The notes under the pieces were generated by a model. It was not told where the DNA came from, did not search any database, and was given only the letters and a program-made list of their open reading frames with translations. From an uncultured bacterium (GTDB lineage: Bacteria; Myxococcota_A; UBA796; CAJQPC01), in the NCBI GenBank assembly GCA_905480105.1, contig CAJQPC010000114.1, forward strand, positions 1 to 40,328: a DNA stretch of 40,328 nt, in the 5' to 3' direction. Positions 17,209-24,874 of this stretch are shown here, one piece after another (the first letter of the stretch is position 1; every line of letters begins with the position of its first letter). Position numbers and translations under genes: made by a program.

Positions 17209-17958
17209 TCAGTGCCAGGCCGCCGTGAGTACAAGCAGGGTCAGCAGCTCCCCCGCGATACACACCGCGCCCAGTCCATCACCAGTCACACCGCCCAACT
17301 GTGCCCGGTAAAGACGAACAAAGCCCACCACCAAGCCCACAGCCAATGGCACCAGCAGCAGACCCCACCACCCGGCAGCCGCCAGGGCGATCACCGTGCA
17401 GATCCCTGCGCTCAGGCCCACCCTTCGCCAGTCCAGACCGGCCATTAGCTCCCCAGCCACCCCTTCGGAACGCGCATAGGGCAGCACGCGCATCACCGGC
17501 AACATGACCGTGCGCCCAAGCGCGTGCGCCAACACCAGCGCCGGAACCCACTGGACCAGCGGCAGCTCCCAGAGGCAAGCCGCACGCATCAGGGTGACAA
17601 GAATCAAGGCCAAAGCACCATACGCGCCCACCGCACTGTCCTTCATGATGCGCAAGCGTGACGCAGTGTCTCGCCCGCCGCCCAGTCCGTCCGCCACATC
17701 CGCGACCGCATCGTCGTGCAGGGCGCCCGTTAACAACGCTTCGGCGCCCAGGACCAAGACCACCCCAACCGCAGGAGCGATGGCCTTCACGCCCAGCACC
17801 CCCAAGCCTGCCAAAGCCAAGCCCAACCCCGCACCCACCAGGGGGTACCAAGGCACCGACTCCAGCAGATCGCCCTCTTCGTATTCCAGGTCCGCCAGTG
17901 GCAGACGCGTGAGCAGCTGAAGGGCGGTGCCCAGCCCATGGAGGGGTCCCCAGCGCAT
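17209..17958 (-). CDS. cobS: cobalamin synthase (adenosylcobinamide-GDP ribazoletransferase)
   Basis: Integral-membrane enzyme joining adenosylcobinamide-GDP and alpha-ribazole (phosphate), the last assembly step of cobalamin. Length 249. Seen: N-terminal ALQLLTRLPL, the hallmark acidic motif LHDDAVADVADGLGGG (Mg-binding Asp residues), RIMKDSAVGAYGAL, many hydrophobic helices, and GGVTGDGLGA near the C-terminus. Its ATG overlaps the stop of cobU by one base (TGATG). With cobU and the divergent BluB-CobT fusion it forms a compact lower-ligand locus. Confidence 0.96.
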   Translation of the reverse strand: MRWGPLHGLGTALQLLTRLPLADLEYEEGDLLESVPWYPLVGAGLGLALAGLGVLGVKAIAPAVGVVLVLGAEALLTGALHDDAVADVADGLGGGRDTASRLRIMKDSAVGAYGALALILVTLMRAACLWELPLVQWVPALVLAHALGRTVMLPVMRVLPYARSEGVAGELMAGLDWRRVGLSAGICTVIALAAAGWWGLLLVPLAVGLVVGFVRLYRAQLGGVTGDGLGAVCIAGELLTLLVLTAAWH

Positions 17959-18464
17959 CAGCCCTTCATCCGAATCTGAAGGCCCGCACAGCAGAGCTCC
18001 ACTCGGTCAGCCTGAGCGGCGACGGCCTGAGCCAACCAGCCTGCATGGTCCCGGAAACGACGGGCCAGTGCGTTCATTGGCACAATGCCAAACCCGACCT
18101 CGTTCGTGACCAAGACGACGGGATTTGGAGCATTCACCATGGCCTGAACCAAGGCCGCCACGTGCGCGTGCACCACTTCCTCTTCTTCATGGGCGTGAAG
18201 CAGGTTGGACATCCACAAGGTCAGGCAGTCCACCAAGACCACGCAGCCAGGCTGGTACAGCAGGGGCGAAATGTTGAGGGGCTCCTCAATGGTTCTCCAG
18301 CTCTCGTCCCGCTCGCCCTTGTGGCGCGCAATCCGAGCGCTCATCTCCCCATCCCAAGCCTCAGCTGTCGCAAGATAGACCCGCTGCTCTCCCAAGGAAG
18401 ACGTCAATTCCATGGCCCGCCGGGTCTTGCCGCTGCGCACACCGCCTGTGATCAAAGCTTTCAT
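17958..18464 (-). CDS. cobU: adenosylcobinamide kinase/guanylyltransferase
   Basis: Bifunctional enzyme that phosphorylates adenosylcobinamide and then transfers GMP to it, giving adenosylcobinamide-GDP for CobS. Length 168, slightly short. Seen: P-loop ITGGVRSGKTRRAM at the N-terminus, YLATAEAWDGEM, ARIARHKGERDESW (catalytic His region), VVLVDCLTLWMSNLL and VVLVTNEVGFGIVP. ATG 18464 begins the P-loop protein directly; a longer frame upstream encodes non-homologous sequence and runs into the opposite gene. No good ribosome-binding site is seen. GATACT lies eight bases before the ATG, so a leaderless or short-leader transcript is possible but not compelling. Confidence 0.96.
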   Translation of the reverse strand: MKALITGGVRSGKTRRAMELTSSLGEQRVYLATAEAWDGEMSARIARHKGERDESWRTIEEPLNISPLLYQPGCVVLVDCLTLWMSNLLHAHEEEEVVHAHVAALVQAMVNAPNPVVLVTNEVGFGIVPMNALARRFRDHAGWLAQAVAAQADRVELCCAGLQIRMKG

Positions 18465-18511
18465 AGGGAGCCAGTATCCGCTATCGAAGTGTTCCGTTGT
18501 CGGAGGGCACC

Positions 18512-20233
18512 GTGTCTGTGAGCCGCTACGCTTTTGCCCCCGACGAATTGGAGGCGGTCTACCGCGCCATCTTTGGCCGACGGGACACCCGTTCTTATCG
18601 GCCCGAACCCCTGCCACAGGGCCTGGTCTGGAAGATCCTTGGGGCGGCCCATGCTGCACCCAGTGTCGGCTTTATGCAGCCCTGGAACTTTATTCTCATC
18701 CAGGACACAACGCGCAGAACCGCACTGCTGGAGCACTTCACACGCGTCTCCAAACGGGCGGCAGAGGACTTTCAGGACGCCCGAAACCTACGCTATCGGG
18801 CACTGAAACTCCAAGGCATACTCGACGCTCCTCTGAACCTCCTGGTGACCTGCGACCGAGGCCGAGATGGCCCGCACGTCTTGGGGCGCAGCGTGCAACG
18901 GGACACGGATGTCTACTCCACGTGCCTGGCGATTCAGAACCTCTGGCTGGCCGCCCATGCAGAGGGCGTGGGCGTGGGGTGGATGAGCATCGCCGAACCC
19001 GACGAGCTCCAGCGTGCGTTCGCTCTGCCCGAGCAGGTGGTTCCGGTGGCCTACCTGACAATGGGCTGGCCTGTGGAGTTGCCCAAAACCCCGCTACTGG
19101 AGCGCGTGGGCTGGAAGAAGCGCACCCCTCTCAAGGAGCTCATCTTCAGCGAGCAGTGGGGTGTACCCGCCCCTCCTCCAAAGGCACCCCAGCAGCCGGA
19201 GCCCTTGCCACCGGAGCAAGCCAAGGCCCTGGCCGCCGAGCGCCGCACCCACCTGACCCGACCCACAGGTTCCTTGGGACAACTCGAAGAAGCGGTGGCA
19301 CGCATGGTTGGCATTCAGGGGGGACGAAGAGCACGCATTGAGCGAAGGGCCCTGCTCCTGCTCGCCGGCGACCACGGCGTGACGGCCGAAGGTGTGAGCG
19401 CCTACCGCCGCGAGGTCACCGCAAAGATGGTCTACCAGTTTGTCGCTGGAGGAGCAGCGGTGTGCGCCATCAGCCGCCAAGCCGGCCTGCCCATCATCGT
19501 TGCGGATCTGGGGGTGGACCATGACTTTGGCCAGGCAACGGGCATCCGACAGCGCAAGGTCGTCTCGGGGACCCAGAACATTGCAAAGGCGCCGGCGCTG
19601 ACCAAAGTCCAGTGCGCACAGGCCGTAGAAACGGGCCGGGAGCTTGTCCAAGAGATGGGTCCTATGGACCTGTTGGCCATTGGCGAGATGGGCATCGGAA
19701 ACTCCACCATCGCCACCGCGATGGTGGCCGCCCTTTTGGACCTGCCCGCCGCCGATGTCGTTGGAATCGGAACCGGCGTGGGGCCACGCACCCGCCAACA
19801 CAAGGCCCAAGTCATTGAGCGGGCCTTGGCCCGTCATGGAGAAGACCGCGATCCCATGGGCGTACTGGCCTCGCTGGGCGGAGCGGAGCTGGCGGGCTTG
19901 GTGGGCGCCATCCAGGCCTGCGCCGCAGCCAGAATCCCTGTGGTCTTGGATGGCTTCATCACCGGCGCTGCTGCCTTGTGTGCGGCCCGCATCGACCCCA
20001 GTATCTGCCAGGTCCTCATTGCCGGTCACCGCAGCCCAGAACCGGGCCACCGCTTCGTGCTCCAGGCCCTGGGTCTGGAACCACTCTTGGAGCTGGACCT
20101 GCGCCTGGGAGAAGGGTCTGGCGCGGCCCTGGCCACCCAGTTGCTCATCACCGCCGCGCGCATCGACCTGGAGATGTGTACCTTTGAGGAGGCGGGCATC
20201 GAACATCCCGAGAACCCGGGGGCGAGACAGTGA
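18512..20233 (+). CDS. BluB-CobT fusion: DMB synthase + DMB phosphoribosyltransferase
   Basis: Two consecutive cobalamin enzymes in one 573-residue chain. Residues 1-215: BluB, the flavin-destroying synthase that turns FMNH2 and O2 into 5,6-dimethylbenzimidazole; seen are RRD (23-25), the signature SVGFMQPWNF (51-60) and GVGVGWMSI (152-160). Residues about 218-236: Pro-rich linker. Residues about 238-565: CobT, which transfers phosphoribose from nicotinate mononucleotide to DMB; seen are TRPTGSLGQLE (249), AGDHGV (285-290), GEMGIGNSTIA, and LGEGSGAA with the catalytic-type Glu at about 534. GTG 18512 was chosen because GGAGG ends five bases before it; GTG 18518 is the alternative. Divergent from cobU-cobS with a 47-bp gap. 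Fusion would let DMB pass directly to CobT (inference). Confidence 0.95.
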   Translation: MSVSRYAFAPDELEAVYRAIFGRRDTRSYRPEPLPQGLVWKILGAAHAAPSVGFMQPWNFILIQDTTRRTALLEHFTRVSKRAAEDFQDARNLRYRALKLQGILDAPLNLLVTCDRGRDGPHVLGRSVQRDTDVYSTCLAIQNLWLAAHAEGVGVGWMSIAEPDELQRAFALPEQVVPVAYLTMGWPVELPKTPLLERVGWKKRTPLKELIFSEQWGVPAPPPKAPQQPEPLPPEQAKALAAERRTHLTRPTGSLGQLEEAVARMVGIQGGRRARIERRALLLLAGDHGVTAEGVSAYRREVTAKMVYQFVAGGAAVCAISRQAGLPIIVADLGVDHDFGQATGIRQRKVVSGTQNIAKAPALTKVQCAQAVETGRELVQEMGPMDLLAIGEMGIGNSTIATAMVAALLDLPAADVVGIGTGVGPRTRQHKAQVIERALARHGEDRDPMGVLASLGGAELAGLVGAIQACAAARIPVVLDGFITGAAALCAARIDPSICQVLIAGHRSPEPGHRFVLQALGLEPLLELDLRLGEGSGAALATQLLITAARIDLEMCTFEEAGIEHPENPGARQ

Positions 20234-21270
20234 TTCTGCTCCTGTTGGCCTGCAACGGCCAGTGCACGGTCGACGAAGACCTGGACTATCGCCAAGCCGA
20301 GAACTGGGTCTGCAAGCCCGGCCTTGACGATGTCTGCAGCGCGCCGCTACCTGGCGTGAATGTCCAGAGCGACGGCAGCCTGAGCGACTTTGAGGTGGCC
20401 GCGCCTTCAGAGCACGGGGTGGACTGCTTCTTCATCTACCCAACCATGGACATGCGTCTGCGCTTGGGCCTGGACACGGACCTGGAAGAACCCGACGGCC
20501 CCGAGATCGCCGTGCGCGCCCAGTTTGCCCACTTCCGCCAAGTCTGCAACACCTGGAGCCCGATCTACCGGCAAGCCACCATCGGCGCCTACTTCAAAGA
20601 CCCCGAACGCTCCGAGACCTGCTTTGAGACGGCCTACACCGACATCGAACAGGCCTGGCGTCAGTACCTGAGCGAGTCGGAAAAGCCCTTCGTGCTCATC
20701 GGCCATTCTCAGGGCGCACAGCACGGGTATCAGCTGATTCGCGAGCAGATCACCGCTGACCCAGCGCTACAGGCCCGCTTGGTCGCGGCCTACCCAATCG
20801 GAGCACCGGTGGCCGACGACAGTCCCCTGCCCACCTGTAGCGACGACGCCGAATGGGGATGCCAATACCCCTACCGCAGCTACGCAGAAGGGAATGATAT
20901 GCCCGACTTCTCCGGAGGCGAGGGACTGGAGTGCGTGCACCCAGACCAGCCTGGGCTGGAGGGCTGGGCAACCTTGGCGCGGGTGATGCTCTTAGCCGAC
21001 AAGGCGCTGGAGTTACCCGAAGACTTGGAGCCGAACCCCGAGCTCTTCTTAGCCTATGACAACGCCTTTGAAGCGCGCTGCGTGACCGAAGGCGCACTCT
21101 CCGCTCTGGAGGTCCGCTGGTCTGGAAACGACGATCGAATCGAACCGTACGACCCTGATACACGCGAAATACGGGGCAGTTCGGGCACCCACATCCTGGA
21201 CATGAGCTTTGGCCAGTACGGACTGATGACCGACATCCAGCGGCGCACATCCGACCTGGAGGCGCGTTGA
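20230..21270 (+). CDS. DUF3089-type alpha/beta-hydrolase lipoprotein
   Basis: Predicted lipoprotein of 346 residues with an ultra-short signal: MILLLLAC, lipobox Cys at residue 8. The mature part resembles DUF3089 hydrolases: VDCFFIYPTMD near residue 65, AQFAHFRQVCNTWSPIYRQ, nucleophile elbow VLIGHSQGAQHG (Ser near residue 160), and late Asp/His residues (GTHILDMSFG) that could complete a triad. Substrate unknown. It starts with GTG in a GTGA overlap with the stop of the BluB-CobT gene, so it is co-translated with cobalamin genes although DUF3089 is not a known step. CobC (alpha-ribazole phosphatase) is absent here, but this fold does not match CobC, so I do not assign that role. Confidence 0.85.
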   Translation: MILLLLACNGQCTVDEDLDYRQAENWVCKPGLDDVCSAPLPGVNVQSDGSLSDFEVAAPSEHGVDCFFIYPTMDMRLRLGLDTDLEEPDGPEIAVRAQFAHFRQVCNTWSPIYRQATIGAYFKDPERSETCFETAYTDIEQAWRQYLSESEKPFVLIGHSQGAQHGYQLIREQITADPALQARLVAAYPIGAPVADDSPLPTCSDDAEWGCQYPYRSYAEGNDMPDFSGGEGLECVHPDQPGLEGWATLARVMLLADKALELPEDLEPNPELFLAYDNAFEARCVTEGALSALEVRWSGNDDRIEPYDPDTREIRGSSGTHILDMSFGQYGLMTDIQRRTSDLEAR

Positions 21271-21468
21271 GCTGACTGATGCTGGCCCTCTCCGGCAGCG
21301 GCCCACTGGACACCAGCGAACCCGCGACGCGGCTGATGGGGCCACCGAATGGGCGGCCCGACCTTGGCTTTCCGGGTCTGCTCAGCCGAACTCAACGGAG
21401 AAGCCCATGAGACCCTGGCCCCGGGATCACGCAAAAGCGCATCCTGTAGCCCTGCGCCATGGATGAGC

Positions 21469-21915
21469 TCAGCCCCTGGGTGCGCGAACAGCCCAAGTGA
21501 AGGTGATCTCGGCGGTCAGCACATCGCCAACGTGCAGGTCGACCGGCACCTCAAAGTCGCTCTTGCCGGTCTCGTCGTAGCGGGCCCGGATCGCCTTGGG
21601 CGCCTCGTTCAAGCGCGCTGTGGCCACCACGTCGCCTGCAGCAGCCTTTTTGTGGGCCACGTTCGATGACTTGAGCGCGATGAACACCCGGGGAAGCTGA
21701 TCGGCAAAGAGACTGAGCACCACGCCCCCACTGGCGGACTCTCCCAGGGTGTAGACAGCACCGGCATGGGCGGTGCCCATGTGATTCTGCACTTCCTGGC
21801 GGGCGGGCAGTGTGGCGCGCGCGCTTCCGATCCCGATCTCATCCAGGACAATGCCGACGGTCGAAATGAAGGGGACCATGCTTGTCAGCATGGGGCGCAG
21901 GTCGTTGGGGTTCAT
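21469..21915 (-). CDS. hotdog-fold thioesterase-like protein (DUF4442/PaaI type)
   Basis: A 148-residue cytoplasmic protein of the hotdog thioesterase superfamily. Seen: ARATLPARQEVQNHMGTAHAGAVYTLGESASGGVV, here split by position as the central-helix region at about residues 33-67, with HMGTAHAG and the following Glu occupying the catalytic area of PaaI-type enzymes; then AAAGDVVATARL and the closing strand LTAEITFTWAVR. Such proteins hydrolyse acyl-CoA thioesters; the substrate is unknown. GAGG lies four bases before the ATG. Stands alone, divergent from tRNA-Pro. Confidence 0.85.
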   Translation of the reverse strand: MNPNDLRPMLTSMVPFISTVGIVLDEIGIGSARATLPARQEVQNHMGTAHAGAVYTLGESASGGVVLSLFADQLPRVFIALKSSNVAHKKAAAGDVVATARLNEAPKAIRARYDETGKSDFEVPVDLHVGDVLTAEITFTWAVRAPRG

Positions 21916-21998
21916 GGGGCCTCATTTTTGGAACTCTGTTCCTAACCATGGCCACTCAGACTGGCCGCTTGCGAATCAGAGGTTAAAGGATTTGCCCT

Positions 21999-22075
21999 CG
22001 GGGAGTAGCGCAGTCTGGCAGCGCATCTGGTTTGGGACCAGAGGGTCGCCGGTTCGAATCCGGCCTCCCCGACCA
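21999..22075 (+). tRNA. tRNA-Pro (anticodon TGG)
   Basis: A complete cloverleaf: 7-bp acceptor stem CGGGGAG/CTCCCCG, D-loop with AGCGCAGTCTGGCAGCGC, anticodon stem TCTGG/CCAGA with loop TTTGGGA (anticodon TGG at 22033-22035, reads CCN proline codons), T-loop GGTTCGAATCC, discriminator A and an encoded CCA end. Confidence 0.98.
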
Positions 22076-22078
22076 TAG

Positions 22079-22110
22079 AAACCCCAGGTCTTCGGATCTG
22101 GGGTTTTCTT
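22079..22110 (+). terminator. intrinsic terminator after tRNA-Pro
   Basis: A 12-bp stem (22079-22090 with 22095-22106, one G-T pair) closed by a TTCG tetraloop and followed by TTTTCTT, starting four bases after the CCA end. It implies a monocistronic tRNA transcript. Confidence 0.92.
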
Positions 22111-22443
22111 GTGTCGGATGGACCAAGGACATGGGGGTACTCCACTGGCATCGACGGACCCTAAGCCTCCCCCGAGACTGAGCCATCCAGTGCCATCCAG
22201 TGCCATCGCCAAGGCGGATGCGGTACGACGACACAGACCAGAAGCACATCGAGTCGCTGGGAATCTGCACTGTGCCTTGCGGTGTATGTACCCCGCTCCT
22301 GACGCTCAGCATGGCAGCCATCGCTACGAACGTAAGCCCCCTCGAAGCACGGGTCTAACCTGGATATTAGACTGCCCGAACTTTGGTCCAAGTGAACTGG
22401 ACTGTCCCGGCTGGTTTTTCATCTTCGTCTTTGACCCAATGGT
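22111..22443. other. gene-free stretch downstream of tRNA-Pro
   Basis: No credible gene seen on either strand. The only local structure is a short imperfect tandem repeat of ATCCAGTGCC near 22186-22207. I saw no integrase remnant and no second copy of the tRNA 3' end nearby. Confidence 0.45.
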
Positions 22444-23139
22444 CTAAGACTCAGAAACGGGCCTGCGATCCGCCCAGATCAGCGCCGCACACATGCTCCC
22501 GTACATCAAGACAAGCCCAGGAACCAAAGTCCCGGAAAGGGAGTCGATGGGCGCCATTCCAGTCAAATCAGAGAGCGAGCGGTCTGCGGAGGGGAACATC
22601 GACAGCAGTCCACCGCCGAACACCACAGCCCAAACCACCCAGGTGCTTCGCGCCCGCCGCACGGCCTTCTTGGCGTCGGTACGCGCGACCCAAGCCAACA
22701 CGCCCAGAGTGAACACCCCTTCGATGACCAGCGCCAAATAGGGCGCGGTCGCGTACAGCCCCAGACCAATGGCAGCGCTGTCCGGTCCGAAGACGTGGTG
22801 GGTATGGCCGCTGATGGCATCGCACAGCAGGTGCACCACAATGAGAAGGCCCGCGGTCCCCCCTGGGCGCCAGCTACCGAAGAGGGCCCGGCCAGCCAGA
22901 ACGACCGAGACAATCCAGCCCAGCGTCGGCAATAGATCGTGGCTGTAGGTCATGTCGACCTGCATGCTGGACAGGCTCGCCGCCATTGGGTTCTCAGGAA
23001 GAGTTGGTTCAACCCCCAGAAAGTGGAAGCCCTGCCAGAGCGCGTCCGGGAGCTGAGAGACGACCAAGTAGAAGGCCAGGGCCCCACGGGGCGCCTGCTG
23101 CTTGGCCACGAGCGCGGTTGCAAAATGTCCAACGACCAC
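22444..23139 (-). CDS. polytopic membrane protein, DUF457/YdjM-like
   Basis: Integral-membrane protein of 231 residues with about six hydrophobic helices. The N-terminus VVVGHFATALVAKQ, then YLVVSQLPDALWQGF, MTYSHDLLPTLGW and VVHLLCDAISGHTHH, gives a spread of His and Asp residues recalling the YdjM/DUF457 family of membrane proteins once described as metal-dependent hydrolases; this is by eye and moderate. GTG 23139 was chosen because GGAG lies five bases upstream. The promoter region contains two copies of an inverted repeat shared with the divergent tetR gene, so the protein is very likely the regulated target of that repressor. Confidence 0.75.
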   Translation of the reverse strand: MVVGHFATALVAKQQAPRGALAFYLVVSQLPDALWQGFHFLGVEPTLPENPMAASLSSMQVDMTYSHDLLPTLGWIVSVVLAGRALFGSWRPGGTAGLLIVVHLLCDAISGHTHHVFGPDSAAIGLGLYATAPYLALVIEGVFTLGVLAWVARTDAKKAVRRARSTWVVWAVVFGGGLLSMFPSADRSLSDLTGMAPIDSLSGTLVPGLVLMYGSMCAALIWADRRPVSES

Positions 23140-23162
23140 AACTTCTCCGGAAACGGTGGATC

Positions 23163-23183
23163 TTGTACCGATTGGTACGAAAT
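23163..23183. promoter_or_regulatory. TetR operator, copy 1
   Basis: Near-palindrome with core GTACCGATTGGTAC preceded by TT and followed by GAAAT. It lies just downstream of the proposed -10 of the membrane-protein promoter, 24 bp before its start codon, where bound repressor would block initiation. Confidence 0.8.
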
Positions 23184-23184
23184 A

Positions 23185-23214
23185 CGGATAGCGCTTCGAT
23201 CGACCCCGCGTCAA
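23185..23214 (-). promoter_or_regulatory. candidate promoter of the membrane-protein gene
   Basis: On the minus strand TTGACG (23214-23209), an 18-bp spacer and TATCCG (23190-23185) form a plausible -35/-10 pair lying exactly between the two operator copies. Confidence 0.5.
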
Positions 23215-23220
23215 CAACTT

Positions 23221-23241
23221 TTGTACCGATCGATACGAAAT
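23221..23241. promoter_or_regulatory. TetR operator, copy 2
   Basis: Near-palindrome with core GTACCGATCGATAC, again preceded by TT and followed by GAAAT. It begins exactly 58 bp from copy 1 and lies 78 bp before the tetR start, so it can serve autoregulation as well as the divergent gene. Confidence 0.8.
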
Positions 23242-23319
23242 TTATCACTGACATTCGACCGCCGCCCCCACCCGGGGTAGCTTTAGCGGGTAGTCGGGCT
23301 TGCCCGTGTGGAAGGATCA

Positions 23320-23928
23320 ATGAGCGGGATCTCGGACAAGCGGCGGGTCGGTCGGCCAAAGACAGTGGATCGGCAAGGCAGCATCGAGCTGGCCATGGAC
23401 GCCTATTGGCGAGAAGGCATCCACACGCTGTCCCTGAACGAGGTGTGCCGCCAATCCAAATTAGCAAAGCCGTCTTTGTACCGAGAGTTCGGAGGCGAGG
23501 ACGGCCTAATGAGCGCCGTCTTGGGCCACTACAGGACGCTCATCATCTCGCCAATGCTACAGGCGCTGGAATTGCCGCTTTCCTTCGGGGAACTCTCTGA
23601 GGCGCTGATCGACCGAATGACCGCTGAGAGCGAGAACCCCGCTGGCTGCCTGTTTACGGAGATGCGGCTGGCCCACGCACGCCTGGGGCCCATCACCCAA
23701 GGCAAGCTTCGGGACCTTGGACAGGAGCGCTTGGGCGCCCTGGAGGACTGGTACCGACGGGCTTTGGAGCAACGCCAGGTTAAGTCCTCCATCTCCCCAG
23801 CATTGGCTGCCCAATACCTCGACACCCAGCTCGCAGCGATACTCCTACAGCTGGGCGCTGGCGTCCCCGCAGAAGCAGTGAAGGCCCAAGCCAGGCTGGC
23901 CCTCGGGGCGCTGAACGCAAGCCCCTGA
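23320..23928 (+). CDS. TetR-family transcriptional repressor
   Basis: A 202-residue DNA-binding regulator. Residues 1-65: basic arm KRRVGRPKTVDRQ and the TetR helix-turn-helix (TLSLNEVCRQSKLAKPSLYR, ending in EFGGEDGL). The remainder is an alpha-helical ligand-binding and dimer domain (SENPAGCLFTEMRL, LAAQYLDTQLAAILLQLGAG). ATG 23320 was chosen because AAGGA sits just before it; an upstream GTG at 23308 is weaker. The intergenic region holds two near-identical inverted repeats, the probable binding sites. The only divergent target is the membrane protein. The inducing ligand cannot be read from sequence. Confidence 0.93.
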   Translation: MSGISDKRRVGRPKTVDRQGSIELAMDAYWREGIHTLSLNEVCRQSKLAKPSLYREFGGEDGLMSAVLGHYRTLIISPMLQALELPLSFGELSEALIDRMTAESENPAGCLFTEMRLAHARLGPITQGKLRDLGQERLGALEDWYRRALEQRQVKSSISPALAAQYLDTQLAAILLQLGAGVPAEAVKAQARLALGALNASP

Positions 23929-24127
23929 CAGGACCTCTTACGGCCTCTCGTGGATAGAATTGCCCCCCTTCCACGGATACCCAGCTGGTCCCGCTTCCCC
24001 TGGCTTTGCTGTTTTGAAGGAACGAGCCCCTCTGCGCTCAACGTAGACAACGGGATTTACTGTGCAGCCTTGCCCGGCCCGGATCTGCCCTCGGCAAGTC
24101 CCTCGTACAAGGGATAAGTGCAGGAAG

Positions 24128-24628
24128 ATGAGCGAGAACCCTTACGCATTTAGAACCCACGTCGCCATTGAGGGTGACTCGGAGGCAGTGGCCACCGCGC
24201 GCGCGCTGATGCGACATCGAGTTTTCGCGCTCATGCATACGGCGGTCGTCGTGATGCTGCTGACCATCCTGGGAACCGTGGTGCGCAGCGGGGGCCTGAG
24301 CCAATCCACCGCGATGCCCGTCACCGCTCTGGTACTGGTCACGCTCTTTATGGCGGTCACCGTGCTCTGGAGCTTAGGAGCAAGGCCGCTCTCATTGCCG
24401 ATGGGCGTGCTCGCCGATCTGGTCACCCTCTGCAGCTGCGTCTTTACGCTTCCTGCGATCTGGAGCTTGGCCCTACGCTTTGGCTCCAAACACATCCGCA
24501 AGGCACTCCTAAACCCGCCGCCTCTGAGCGCTTGGTCACCGCATTGGCCGACCCTGGTGTTGCTCCCCCTGCTCACAGCACTGAACATGGTCGTGCCCGT
24601 CGTCTTGGCTGTGGCCATGGCACTCTAG
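24128..24628 (+). CDS. small integral membrane protein
   Basis: A 166-residue protein with a short hydrophilic N-terminus (MSENPYAFRTHVAIEGDSEAVA) and four predicted membrane helices: VFALMHTAVVVMLLTILGTVV, printed here as VFALMHTAVV onward, then TALVLVTLFMAVTVLW, VLADLVTLCSCVFTLPAIWS and LVLLPLLTALNMVVPVVLAV. No family recognised. ATG 24128 is preceded by AGGAAG at short spacing; an in-frame GTG at 24062 would add 22 non-conserved-looking residues. It stands alone downstream of tetR with a gap of about 200 bp in which I see no other gene. Confidence 0.7.
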   Translation: MSENPYAFRTHVAIEGDSEAVATARALMRHRVFALMHTAVVVMLLTILGTVVRSGGLSQSTAMPVTALVLVTLFMAVTVLWSLGARPLSLPMGVLADLVTLCSCVFTLPAIWSLALRFGSKHIRKALLNPPPLSAWSPHWPTLVLLPLLTALNMVVPVVLAVAMAL

Positions 24629-24721
24629 CAGGGAAAGCCCCTCAGGGAACAAGCTTTCAAAGGGCTTTCGCCTCGCACTGGTGGTCGCTGCTGCAAGCCC
24701 CTGTGCAGCTCTATCTGTCGT

Positions 24722-24808
24722 CTAGACAGCCGAGCTCGACGGTGTCCGCTGGCTCCTCAATCTGTCCTTGACACAGGCCAGAAGAACGAGAAACGGGAGG
24801 CAGGCCAT
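24722..24808 (-). CDS. possible 28-residue mini-lipoprotein
   Basis: A very short frame encoding MACLPFLVLLAC, a perfect lipobox, followed by 16 polar, basic residues. It lies 67 bp downstream of the SLC13 gene on the same strand, with AAGGA eleven bases before the ATG. Small lipopeptides of this shape exist (entericidin or lysis-protein type), but a chance frame is at least as likely. Confidence 0.2.
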   Translation of the reverse strand: MACLPFLVLLACVKDRLRSQRTPSSSAV

Positions 24809-24874
24809 CCAGGCACGGGTCCTTTTGGTTCTGGAAGTGAGTCCCAAACACAAGGGGACACACCTCCACAACCA

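Noticed and set aside
18465..18511. Cobalamin riboswitch between cobU and bluB-cobT
   Set aside because: The gap is only 47 bp, far too short for the aptamer, and no B12-box-like sequence was seen.
19094..20206. 370-residue minus-strand frame within the BluB-CobT gene
   Set aside because: Antisense to CobT with all its motifs; GC-rich sequence produces long spurious frames.
22186..22207. Short tandem repeat ATCCAGTGCC as a CRISPR or repeat array
   Set aside because: Only two imperfect units and no spacer structure.
21999..22443. Mobile-element attachment at the tRNA-Pro 3' end
   Set aside because: No second copy of the tRNA end and no integrase was found in the window; the terminator directly behind the tRNA is intact.
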